DNA of 57,364 bases from NCBI GenBank assembly GCA_029298735.1, contig JANSLP010000205.1, positions 1 through 57,364 on the forward strand. Direction: 5' to 3'. The notes beneath the pieces were generated by a model. It did not search any database and was not told where the DNA came from. It was given only the letters and a program-made list of their open reading frames with translations. Shown here piece by piece: positions 42,688 to 53,160 of this stretch (position 1 is its first letter; every line of letters starts with the position of its first letter). The translations under genes were made by a program, and so were the position numbers. Source of the stretch: Ophiostoma sp. CBS 140.51. Taxonomy: Eukaryota > Ascomycota > Sordariomycetes > Ophiostomatales > Ophiostomataceae.

Positions 42688-44724
42688 ATGGAGGAAGACG
42701 GCCTCTCGTCGGGCTTTTCGACGCTCTCGCCGACGCCTTCATCAGCATTGCTCCTCAGTCAACACGACCAGTATCTACAGAGTCAACAAAATCAACTACA
42801 GGCGCAACTTCAACACCACCTCTTCCCACCACATCCACAGCAATCATTACAGCCGCCACCACCACATCTTCAACACCAGTCGTCATCCTCTTCGTCCGTC
42901 CTACCCTCCTCCTCCTCCTCCTCGGCTTCTGCTTCCGCTTCCGCTTCCGCTTCTGCTTCCGCTTCTGCTTCCGGTCCGGGCTCCAATCCAGACTCGGCCT
43001 CTGCCTCTACTGCGGCCCCAGAACATGTCCAGCGCGGCCGCACAACTCGCCAGCCTTCGACCAACCGCCGCCGCACAAAACTCTCGTCCCAAGAGCGGGC
43101 CAAGATCTTGGAGGTCCGGCGCCAGCGGGCGTGTCTGCGGTGCAAAATGCTAAAGATCCAGTGTAGCAAAGAGAACCCGTGCAAGCCGTGTCTATCGTCG
43201 GCGGTGCGCGGGTATGAACGCAAAGTTCTGTCGTTTTGCTACTGCGTACGAACGCGGTTTGTCGATGTTGATATTTTTCAGAGAAGTCAGTTCCCCCTTA
43301 CCTAGACGACGTTTATTTGAATTCCACTGACCCTCCTAGGCGAAGGTGGCCCTCCACCAGATATTCCTGTGTCCATCCGGGCACTGATGGACCAGGTAGA
43401 CCGGCCGACACTTCCTCCAGCTACAGTCGACATGGAAACAACAAGCTCATCATCATCAAACAATGCATCATCATCATCCAGTTCCTCTACTACCACACCG
43501 TCAACACCAGCCTCCCACGATGTCTTTGAAGATACACTCCTCCGTTGGTTGACTAGTCCTGATCACGCGCCACCCGATGGCACCAGCAGCATCGTTGCCC
43601 TGCTGTACGACGTGGTCGGGCATGCTGACTGCTTAAAAACTGCCGTTGACGACCGTCTGCCGGCCGACTTTCAGACGTTTCTCTTCACAACATCCCTGGC
43701 CCACACGGGTTGGCGCGGTGGCAACCCACACGTCACCCACCGCGATTTGTGCATCGCCGGACATGTCTGCGGCTCACGTATCGTCCGTCGTCTGGATCGT
43801 ATCCTGACACCCCAGTTTCTTGCCAAGTGTGACAGAACGACCCATCGTGCACTCTTGTTGCTCGTCTTTGGCGTCATTCTGGGCGTCTCCTACTCGACCC
43901 GCCTTACGACCTCTCCTTCCTTCCCCCACGACCTATTGGGCGCCGAAATGCGTCACAGCCCGACACTCTGGCTCGCCATGAAGGAGCACCTGGCGCAGAT
44001 GCTGGCACACCATCTGATCTTCTTGGGCTCAACACTCGGCATCAAGCTCGACACGGCGGCGGAAAAGACAATCATCGACACAGCAGTAGACAGATGGCAC
44101 AAGCCCGAACGGAGTCTTTGGGCCGGGTTTTCTGGAAGCTCCATGTCGACACCAACAGCGACACCCGCCCCTCTCTCGGAAGATGTCTTGATTGCCCGCA
44201 CATTTGGCACGCGCCTCGGCGATTTCAACAGCTTTGACGGCCTTGGTTCTCAATATCAGGACCACACACGGCCACGAACCATGGGTACCTCGCCTTCCTC
44301 ACCACGGACCGCAACCGGGTCGCCTTCGATGATGAACCGCATGGCACGCATGTCTATCGTCGCTCTCAGCGACCCAGACTTGTTGCAGTTGCAAGCCGTC
44401 CCACCCATGTCCGACGACGAATACAACACCAATCCGGAATCGTTTTACAACATGGACACATCGCAGGAAGTACCGGATATGAATCTGGTGGGTCCACAGG
44501 GGCACTCGACCGATCTCGATTTTCAACGAGGCCTGGCAGCACCCGGCGGACCTGGACAGCCTGGGCGTATGGGTAACCCCAATGACGGCGGGCCTCCACA
44601 TACCCGCAAGAAGCGATCAGTTTGGATCGTCCGGCCCTATGATGACGGCGGACACCGTGATCCGGTCTCAGTCTTTGCACGTTTTCAACTGCAAAGCGGG
44701 CAGAATCTGGGACTATTCGTCTAA
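42688..44724 (+). CDS. Atypical Zn(II)2Cys6 transcription factor
   Basis: Exons 42688-43285 and 43340-44724 (54-bp intron, GTCAGT donor, CTGAC branch, CCTAG acceptor) give 660 aa. Splicing joins DIFQR to SEGGPPPDIPVSIRALMD and removes a frame end soon after the donor. A Gln/Pro/Ser-rich N-terminus contains a Ser-Ala tract. The zinc cluster starts at C149: C149, C152, C159, C165 and C168 are in canonical spacing (RACLRCKMLKIQC, then SKENPCKPC). The sixth ligand is not six residues on but probably C184 or C186 in VLSFCYCVRTRF. This lengthened last loop is seen in one subgroup of fungal regulators. The C-terminal half has amphipathic helices (LDRILTPQFLAKCD) and no full fungal-trans domain that I can see. 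The target is unknown. Confidence 0.82.
42922..42972 (+). repeat. Coding TCNGCN hexanucleotide repeat (Ser-Ala tract)
   Basis: About eight TCYGCT-like hexamers in the first exon of the regulator encode alternating Ser and Ala. The DNA is nearly uniform (GCTTCY), so slippage-driven length variation between strains is likely. Confidence 0.85.
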
Positions 44725-44927
44725 GATGGACGCTTGGCTTTTACCATTATTTTCTGGCACATCCAGCGTTTGTTCACTTTCATTTCCTCTTTTTACTTAC
44801 TTTAATGATTCACGACAAGGCATGGTCGCTTGGTAGCGAAATACAATCAGAACTCTACGATGTAGAGACATTTTATACTTTATGCTTCATATGAAACATG
44901 TTGAATCTCCGTGATGCTATCGTACTG

Positions 44928-45276
44928 CTACCTTCTACTTACAGACAGTTCCTGAATGTGTCTATCGGCCGACTCCACGATGGCTCCATACTGGTCCCAT
45001 CTACGCCATTGTGATAAGATCTCCAGACACAGTGCCGGGTGAGTCACGGTAATAGAGACGGGTCTGCCCGGTCCCGTTTGACACATCGCCCACTAGAGTG
45101 TCGATTTTCATAGTGATGAGATTTGGTGTCAGAATGAGGTCAATACAGTATGAATGAGTTTTTGGAGAGAACAGAATCTTCCATGTCGCATTGTAAGACG
45201 CATGTTGTTTCGATATCGAATTTGTGCCACCATAACTCGGTCGACCTTGATGCCAATCTTGTTTTTGAACAAACAA
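44928..45276 (-). pseudogene. Possible decayed coding remnant
   Basis: A 91-codon minus-strand frame ends in GQTRLYYRDSPGTVSGDLI and then a stop at about 45001. A shift of one base continues in a second frame with WDQYGAIVESADRHIQELS to a stop at 44928-44930. The composition looks protein-like (RLYYRD..GTV is reminiscent of beta-propeller lectins), but I cannot name the family. There may be no gene here at all. Confidence 0.2.
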
Positions 45277-46108
45277 AAAGATAAAAGCTTGTTGAAAATT
45301 CTTGGAACAAGTCCAATGAGTGAGTTCTTTCCTCTGGCTATCTTAAATGAATTTGTTTGCCCATTAGAAAAATACCACCTGCCAGGTAGTGATGGAGAAG
45401 GCTATGGGGACTTTGCGAGGCTGTGGCAGATGGCCTCATTTTGGTGTGGATAATTACTGAGGCCATCTTATCTTGACAAGGCCCATTACTGCAGCCATAA
45501 TCTCTTCTAAAATCAAACGATGGCAAACATAATATCCCTCTATATTTTCCGAGCAGCATCAAGTCTCCAGGATAAATTGTGTTGACTACAAAACGCAATA
45601 CCTGCAGCCAGTTGTTGCTTCTGTTTATTTGCTACGCCTTTACCACGTTGCGGTCTTTGTGTTCGAGTTTCGAATTTGCAACTCGATATATGTAAACATC
45701 ATCTGAGATGATGGCTATTGCTTGTAGATAATAGGAATAAAAAAAAACGACCCTCTGAACTAAAAAAGCTTATTAGATTCTCGCTTGTATTCGCAAACTC
45801 GATTTACGAGATCTTGAATTCCCATTTTGAGGATGACTCGTATTTCTGTGTAGATCGAGTGTCGGCCTCAGTCTTGGCGATTGACCGAAGGTGAGAAGGA
45901 TCCACTGTAGCCTGCCGCAACTTGGGACGACAGTGTTCTTTCTTACACTTGGCTGACTGCACTTTTATCTGACGCTTGTTACCGTACATTATTCCCACAA
46001 CTCTAAAGTCTAAATTGTGTCGTATTTACGTATCGACTCACACGGGCAGTGAGGCCGGAGAGTCTTTCTGTATCTTTTTCGAAAGCTTGCAAAACATTCC
46101 CGAGCTCA

Positions 46109-46362
46109 GGCCAAATCAGGCCAACAAAGCCAACCTGCCATCCTTGCTGCACAATACGCCCTACGGGGAGGTAGTCACAAGGGTCTACTCCAAATGAGGT
46201 GTAGCCTGTGAGAATGCATGCAACTGGCAATCTACAGCAACTGCTGCCAACTACAACAATACACACGATGCCTCCATGAGTCAAGCGGGGGAAATACAGA
46301 GACGATGCTCCAGCTGAGGCCAAACCCCCAAAATCAAGCCAAATCGGGCCAAACCAGGCCAG
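46109..46362 (+). promoter_or_regulatory. Cluster of GCCAA motifs upstream of the vWA/RBR gene
   Basis: GGCCAA, GGCCAA and AGCCAA near 46109-46133 and GGCCAA, AGCCAA and GGCCAA near 46318-46352 form two groups about 200 bp apart, all on the plus strand, with AAATC following several copies. Regulatory meaning is inferred from repetition only. Confidence 0.35.
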
Positions 46363-46555
46363 ACTACAACAGAATCAAGCAAATCAAACGCCATGTTTGC
46401 TTGTGCACCGCCTCCGGCCCCTGAGTTAGGCCCTGTTGAGGCAGGTGCCTTGCCAGGATGAACGACGACCCCTTGGCAAGAATGTTTAAACGACAGTTGT
46501 ATTTAAAGATCACGGTTACCGTCCCGATATCTTTTGTTGGTTTCAGTATTCAAAT

Positions 46556-46580
46556 CACACACACGCACGCACACACACAC
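46556..46580. repeat. (AC)n microsatellite next to the start codon
   Basis: An AC-dinucleotide tract with G interruptions ends four bases before the ATG at 46584. It probably lies in the 5' leader. Confidence 0.85.
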
Positions 46581-46583
46581 ATT

Positions 46584-49500
46584 ATGGCGTCTACTGCTTC
46601 GGAAACCGCCTCTTCGGAGGACAAGCGCATCTACGACTTGTGCATCGTCACCGACGCCACGGCGTCCATGGGTACCTTCTTGCACTCGCTCAACGCCTCG
46701 CTTCCCGAGATTATCAAGATTTCCGCACTTACAGGATGCTTTTCGCGAATTGGCATCGTCGCCTACCGCGATTACTGCGGCGGCCAGCTGACTGAGTGGT
46801 CTGGCTGGCACGGCCTCGACGACCACGCCGATTTGGATAATGCCGCCCCGCTGGACAAGGCCACCCGCCAGCAGCTGCTCGACTTCGCCAAGCGCCTGAC
46901 GCCGGACCACGGCGGCGACTGGCCCGAGGCGACCAAGACGGGCCTGGCACGCATGTACGCTAACATGCGTGAGAATGTCGGCACCGTCGTCGTGCTCTTC
47001 ACGGATGCGCCCCCGCACACGGCCGCGACGGCGGGTATCAACCGCACACGCGAGCTTACGGCGCTCACCAGCGCCACCAGCCAGTCACTCTACGGCCCCG
47101 AGGCAGGCGAGTTTTCCGACTGGGTCTCGCTGGCGAAGACGCTGCGGACCGGCCGTAAGCAGGCGCGCGTTTTCAGTCTTGTCCAGAGCAACTTGGTCGA
47201 CACACTCGCTCCATATACATATTTGTCGACACGAACTGGCGGCGCGTGTTTCGAGCTCCCCAGCAACTGCGGTGCAGCTGTCATCTCGCAGGTCACACTC
47301 GGCATCTTGCTGACCTGGATGGGCATCGAGAAGAAGGAGACGGGCAGCAACACCAATGGCACAACCGCTCGTGGCATCGCCAAGTACTGCCGCTACAAGA
47401 ACACCGACAACATTGGTAAGCTGTGGAGCGAGGCTGACGAGAAGATTGAGACCTACTGGGTGCGCCAGGACAGTCCGCCCATCACCAAGCTTGTCAGCAA
47501 CAACTTTGAAAAGGTCCATGTTTCGCTCGCCGACTTCAAGCAGTTTGTCAGTGCACGCAAGCCTGCCATGACCGATTTCTCGCTGCGGTACCGTGTCGAC
47601 GCGGGCTACCGCTGCCTGGTCATGACCAACCTGGAGGACATTATCAAGACGGACGTGGCGGCCATCACGGTCAACCCCGTCTTTGGCAGCTTGTGGCGGA
47701 CGGTCTGCAATGACCGGCTGAACGAGTCCCGCGACCAGCTGCTGGCCCTCTTCAGCCAGCAGGTCGATGCCATCACCGATGCCGACAAGAAGGCCCGTCT
47801 CAAGCTGTGGCTCGAAGAGTCGTACGACTACGAGGCTGAAATCATCGAGATGGTGACCAGCCTGCCGGCTGCCGAACAGTTTCCCTGCGTGCTGCTCGAC
47901 CCGACACTAGACTTTGCCAAGCTGGCAGCAGGAGACGATGACGACTCCAGTGCGCCTGTCGCCCTGACCCGTGCCGACCTGCTAGAGATTGGTCGCTCGT
48001 GCGATGCCAAGATCCTGCGCCGCCTCGGCCGCGTTCTTGCTCGTCTGACCTATGTCGTCCACGAGGCCGACCTGCCTGCTCACATTGCCAGCAAGACTGC
48101 GCTCCCTGGCGAGCCTGGCTTTGTCGCACGCATTCCGCTCGCCCTCGCCCGCCCGGAGCACAAGCGCATGTTCTGGAAAATCCTGCTGCACACCATCGTC
48201 CCCGGTACGATGCTGGGTCCACGCACGGCCGCACTCCTCGCCGCATTGTCGCTTCGCATGGGCCTAGCCCCGCTGCGCGATGTCGCCGACCGCGAGCTGC
48301 TCAACTACTCGTCCAAGTGGAACACGCTCGACATCCCCGAGACCTGGAACACCAACTGCCTGAACTTGCTGCTATCGGCTGACCAGGACTATGAGACACG
48401 CGTGCTCGCAGCTACCACCGACCGGCTCTCGGCTCCCTCGCCCCAGAGTGTGCTTAGCGACGAAGACCGCGCCCTCTTCAAGGCCCTCGTCGATTACAAG
48501 CTTGCCGAGATCAACCTGGGCACAACTCTGACCGCCCGCATCGGCTGGCAGCCCAACAAGACCAAGTCCGCCATGGGCCCCACTGTCACCTGCCGCGTCT
48601 GCCACTTCCCGCGCTCCGTCACCATCATGTCTGACAAGGGCATCTGCGGCATGTGCGACAAGGGCTCATGCAGCTGTGCCACTCAGTCCATCCACGACGA
48701 GTATGTGGCGGCCCACGTCTCTGCCGAAGACAACCAAGCTACTCCTCTGTGGTGGGTCGAGTGCAGCGTGCGCACCTGCCGCAGCCAGTATGTCGTGTAC
48801 AACCAGGAGAAGCTGCGCGTACGGGCCAAGTGCTACTATTGCCGCACGGGCGGCGCCAAGGCGGACGATGAGAACGCTGTGACGACCGCCCCCTTTGTCG
48901 AGTGCAACAAGTGCTTGAGCCGCATCATCTGGCCGACTGCGTACCGCCCCGCCGATTTTGATGTTGACTCTTACGAGTGCACGGCGTGCACCACCGGTGT
49001 CAAGACCATTGTCGATGTTGCCACCACGGCCCGCCAGCTGATTGACGAGAACTACCGCGAGTGGCTGCTGCGCAACACGGGCGGCAAGATCCTTGAGCCC
49101 TTCAATGGTCGCAGTCTGTTCTACATCATCTCCAACGCTGGTGTCGATGGTTTCGCCAAGGCGGTCGAGGTCCTCCCCGAAGTCCCTGGCGGCCTCTCAT
49201 TGACCATCAAGGGCAAGGCCGTCCGCAACATTGACGACGTCGTGGCCGAGCTGCGCCGCTGGATCGCTTCGCGGCGCGCTGAGGCCGAGGCCTGCAGCTT
49301 GTGCTTCTCAACCTTTAGCAAGCGCAACCTCCGGTCGGCCTGTGGTCGTCGCGGCTGTGAGCAGCGCATTTGCGATGGCTGCCACAACGAGTGGTACGGA
49401 CTCAACGGCCGCGGCAAAATTCTGAACGTGGCTGCCCTGCACTGTCCCTTTTGTCGTCGCAAGCCGGCTCCCGCGGTTGTTGCTCACTTGGGCTTGAATG

Positions 49501-49934
49501 TGCTGGGCAACCTCCGCGCTGCTGTCGACAATGCCGGCACCTGGATCTATGCCTGGTGCAACGACTGCGGTCTTGCCCAGGAGTTTGCCGAGCGCGTCTG
49601 TGCCCGTGGCGCCCCGGCCGAAGTGACCGCGTGGAGGTGTGCCGAGTGCGATGCCAAGGCAGCTCTCAACGGAAAGGGGAATGTTGTTCGTCACAAGGAG
49701 TGCCCTGGCTGCGGCACCATGACGGAAAAGATGGGCGGCTGCGACCATATTGCGTGCACCGTCCCGGGCTGTGGTGCGCACTGGTGCTTCTTCTGCGGCG
49801 AGAAGGTCGAGGCCGATTTGATCTACAACCACATGAGCGAGGAGCACAACGGCTGGTATGATGGCGGCAACAACGATTTGTACGAGTACGGCACGGACGA
49901 TGAGGACGAGGACCGTGGTGTTTTTGACGAATGA
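46584..49934 (+). CDS. vWA-domain protein with C-terminal RBR-type zinc domains, putative E3 ubiquitin ligase
   Basis: One exon, 1116 aa from the ATG at 46584. An in-frame ATG at 46458 would add the AC-tract-encoded His/Thr stretch and is unlikely. Residues 16-230 form a von Willebrand A domain with a MIDAS-like D24-x-T26-x-S28 in IVTDATASMG, like those of alpha-kinase vWA proteins. The middle part is novel to me. From about residue 670 come several Cys pairs (CRVCHFPRSV, CGMC, CYYC, CNKC, CTAC) that look like zinc ribbons. A RING1-like segment begins at C904 (CSLC, then CGRRGCEQRICDGC and CPFC). An IBR-like segment follows (CNDC, CAEC). RING2 begins at C1040 (CPGCGTMTEKMGG) with a GGCDHIAC block, where C1053 fits the catalytic Cys of RBR ligases. 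The end is acidic. The order vWA, zinc ribbons, RBR suggests a ubiquitin ligase that uses the vWA domain for substrates. Confidence 0.82.
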   Translation: MASTASETASSEDKRIYDLCIVTDATASMGTFLHSLNASLPEIIKISALTGCFSRIGIVAYRDYCGGQLTEWSGWHGLDDHADLDNAAPLDKATRQQLLDFAKRLTPDHGGDWPEATKTGLARMYANMRENVGTVVVLFTDAPPHTAATAGINRTRELTALTSATSQSLYGPEAGEFSDWVSLAKTLRTGRKQARVFSLVQSNLVDTLAPYTYLSTRTGGACFELPSNCGAAVISQVTLGILLTWMGIEKKETGSNTNGTTARGIAKYCRYKNTDNIGKLWSEADEKIETYWVRQDSPPITKLVSNNFEKVHVSLADFKQFVSARKPAMTDFSLRYRVDAGYRCLVMTNLEDIIKTDVAAITVNPVFGSLWRTVCNDRLNESRDQLLALFSQQVDAITDADKKARLKLWLEESYDYEAEIIEMVTSLPAAEQFPCVLLDPTLDFAKLAAGDDDDSSAPVALTRADLLEIGRSCDAKILRRLGRVLARLTYVVHEADLPAHIASKTALPGEPGFVARIPLALARPEHKRMFWKILLHTIVPGTMLGPRTAALLAALSLRMGLAPLRDVADRELLNYSSKWNTLDIPETWNTNCLNLLLSADQDYETRVLAATTDRLSAPSPQSVLSDEDRALFKALVDYKLAEINLGTTLTARIGWQPNKTKSAMGPTVTCRVCHFPRSVTIMSDKGICGMCDKGSCSCATQSIHDEYVAAHVSAEDNQATPLWWVECSVRTCRSQYVVYNQEKLRVRAKCYYCRTGGAKADDENAVTTAPFVECNKCLSRIIWPTAYRPADFDVDSYECTACTTGVKTIVDVATTARQLIDENYREWLLRNTGGKILEPFNGRSLFYIISNAGVDGFAKAVEVLPEVPGGLSLTIKGKAVRNIDDVVAELRRWIASRRAEAEACSLCFSTFSKRNLRSACGRRGCEQRICDGCHNEWYGLNGRGKILNVAALHCPFCRRKPAPAVVAHLGLNVLGNLRAAVDNAGTWIYAWCNDCGLAQEFAERVCARGAPAEVTAWRCAECDAKAALNGKGNVVRHKECPGCGTMTEKMGGCDHIACTVPGCGAHWCFFCGEKVEADLIYNHMSEEHNGWYDGGNNDLYEYGTDDEDEDRGVFDE

Positions 49935-52900
49935 TGTGGCAGTGTGGCGTTTTGTTTGTCATCTTTTGTCCTATATCGTTTCGAGTTTTGATTTCTTCGA
50001 TTTCTTTTTTTCTTGTTTTCTTTTTTGAGATATCATGATACGACGGACCGTATGCGATAATGAGTGTGAATGGGCAATGCCCGCTTCAGAATGACATAAT
50101 ATTTGAACCCTGCTGGACAGGCCGCATGCATAAGAGTGATTAGGTAAATATGGAGGACATTGGTAAACAGATTACGAAAAGCTTCATTTCTTGCATTCTT
50201 ACAAAAAAGGGGCTTAATTGCATGGCGGTTGCTCCTTCTGTGTAAGTGTATCTCATATCGTTTTGTCAACAGACTTCCCACAGAAAGAGCTTGACATTGA
50301 CATGGCAAGAGCGATTCGTCAATGGGAATGAGTGACGAGTCAAGCACATCCCAAAGAGGAAAGAACCTCGTCTGCACCAAAAGGTCACGCGCAGCACAGC
50401 GAGACGCCAAACACACCAGAAATGCACTGAAAATGCACGCTTCGACGCCGTCGTGTCGTGTTAGCCGGGCTAGTGGGTGACTATTGCCGAGTCTCCTGCC
50501 GAACACCGCCTCCTCGATTTGGTCAGTCTTGGGTGCTGTTGCAGGCGGAAAAGCATTTCCCGGGCCCGTTCTTCCCCAATTTCCCCAGAGAAACCTGCGA
50601 GTTCTGACAGAGATAGTGCCCAAGTTTCTGACAGTAGCGCCACTTGCCCCCAGCTGCCCCAGCAAATCCAATCCATAGCGCCCTCGTAACGCCCATGGCG
50701 TTCATAGCGGCATTTCCGGGCTTCAGTGTGTGGGCAAAGTCTGTTTTCCGTTCTTTCGTTTGAATTTCCGAGCAGCACTGCGATTTTGCCATTGACGCGT
50801 CAGACGGGCTCTGAATCATTTGTATTCTCTGGGGGCATGGGAAGTCTTTTCAATGTGCATTTGCTTTGCAAAATTGGAGAAAGTGGGAGAGGACAAATAC
50901 AAAGAAAAAGAAAATAGATGAACATTAAATGCAGAGAGAAAACCTCTTCATTTATCCCTCTCTTTTAGCTCCTGTTCATCCATGTCAGTTCACTACCTGC
51001 CTGACCAAAACGGTGGTTCTCGATCTGAAGAAGTCCGGAGGTCGGAGAACGCGGCGTTCTGTGCGCATAATCTGCTCTCGATCTGTTCTCTTCTTTTTAT
51101 TTTTATTTTCCGTACTTAATTTTTCTAATCATCGAGGTCACTTGCCTCCCGATCGGCAACCTCTGCTTATTTTCTTGCCCTCCCTTTCACTGAGCTAGAC
51201 CTTGCAATGACTCGCCGTGCATCCGATATGTTTTCTGATATGTATGTTTGTCTTCTTGCGGTGAATAGTACAAAAGACGGTGACTGAAAATTGAAGATAT
51301 TCAGAAAAGGATTTTTGTCTTCGATGCCAGCTGTCTTCAATCGAATCCATGACATGTCCAGCCGACGCCGACTGTCCAGGTGACCCCAATCGTGACACAG
51401 ATACTCCGTATTTTGGAGAAAAAAAGGATGCTCGTTTCTTGGATAGTCGGAGTGTCGGTTTCCACTTTGCGGAGAACGAGGTACGCTCCGTCACCGTTGC
51501 TCCTCTGAAAATGTGCTTGAATGGAGCATGGACAAACACGTCCGTCCCTCCTTAGCGAGGCTTCAGGCAACTTTTGACTTAGCACGAGCGATGGGTCGCT
51601 CGAGGCCGCATGGTCTGGCAGTCTGGCTCCCCACAATTCATCCCAAATGCCTTTTGACCCGGGTGCCTTTCCAAGTACCTTTTCCAAGAACAACAGTCCC
51701 TTTTTCTTCATTTTCTGACTCGAGTCGTATTCTGCCAACGGCATCCAACGGCATTGGCAAGGCCAGAATCTCGGGGTTTTGTAGCCAATGGCGGCACTCT
51801 ATTGCTGCAGTTGTCTGGTTCTATGTCCAAGCAGTTCCGTTCAACCGTATATGCAAAGGACATATCAAAGGATCTTTGATTTTCTGAGATTGACTGCACA
51901 TTGTATTTCCTGCTCTTGAGACTCTCACCTCTCCCACTACCAGTGTTTGTGATATTTGATATCAAACTGCCTCAGTGGCCTCCTCTCATGTCTCCATGGA
52001 TCCTCCTTCTCACTAGCCGCCCTTCAGATGGTCTGCAGACTTGAAAAGTGGACAAGCTTGGACATGGTCCCCGGTCGGCAAGGCAAAAGGATGTGAAAGA
52101 AACTCCCAAAAAAGCAAATAACATGGGCGTAGTCGCACTTGTCGCACTTGTCGTCGCACTCTTTGATGCCCTTTGCAACTAGCGTAGCTCGCCAGCCCAC
52201 ACGCCCCTTCCCATGATTTCATGAAAATCGCCATCAGGATCCGCCGCCCCAGAAGGTTGCCCCATCCCCCAGACGCCTTCTCCAGTCTCTATCTCCAGAC
52301 CTTGCAAACCATTGAACCATCAAATCAGACATCCTCGCCTTCTTCCCCTGCCTTGAGTCAAGAATCGACGCGTTTTGCTCTCGGGGCCGGACTTCTATCC
52401 CCGTACTCGGAGCCCACTGGAGCCACTTTCTCGTCTCTCCTGGCTCTTCTCTATCCCTTGGTGTCCATTCTTGATCCATTCTTGATCCACTGCAGAAAGT
52501 GAGGACCCCTGGAGCTGGCAGTCACGAACATATTGACCATTTTGAACATTTTGACCATTCCCAATTCATATTGCCACACTCGATGTGAAGTCGAAGGTGT
52601 CCAGTCAAACCAGTCTTCCTCCAGTCCTCCCCCAATACCAAAGGTCCCCCTCCACATTCTGCCCCTTTCACACCCCCAGAGTACCCTCCAACCCCACCTC
52701 CTGGCGGTGTTCTTTTTTGGTGCTTTTTTCTCTTTGTCAGTGAGGGCTTCCCAGTCTTCTACTGTTTTTCTACGTGGATGTTCCTCTTTTTTTTCTGCCA
52801 GCCATAATAATTGTGCCACTTTCTTGTTTCTTCCCCTTGTCTCTGATCTCTGTCACTCCCCTCATTTTTCTTTCCCCCTTCTCCTTTTCTAGTTTTGTAT

Positions 52901-53160
52901 TCCGTCATTGTTTTTTTCTTGTCTGTAAATAAAACAAAAGTTGTCTTTTGCTTGCAATTCGACTGTAACACGGCACACAGTACACAATACACAGCAACGT
53001 CAACGTCAACATCAACAACACACGCGGCACGGCTCACTCGTCGAATCAGCTTATCGTTTTCACCCGCAAACTCACCACGGCGCATCGTCGCCTCACAACT
53101 CGACAACGCACAATACTCCTTTCTCATCCAAAAACCTCTCACCCTCACACACAATATACA
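49935..53160. other. Gene-free region of 3.2 kb upstream of the CTF1-like regulator
   Basis: No recognisable coding gene. A 212-codon minus-strand frame at 50033-50671 lacks a domain. The last 700 bp is strongly pyrimidine-rich and probably a long 5' leader or promoter of the regulator at 53161. Long upstream regions are common for fungal regulator genes. Confidence 0.5.

Larger units (their letters stand above)
44725..46583. other. Intergenic region upstream of the vWA/RBR gene
   Basis: About 1.9 kb. It holds a possible decayed coding stretch (44928-45276, minus), a GCCAA motif cluster and an (AC)n tract before the next start. A TTTAAA box near 46502 may serve the next gene. Confidence 0.5.

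Noticed and set aside
50033..50671. Minus-strand frame of 212 codons
   Set aside because: No recognisable domain, odd composition, and it lies in the 3' flank of the vWA/RBR gene; more likely chance.
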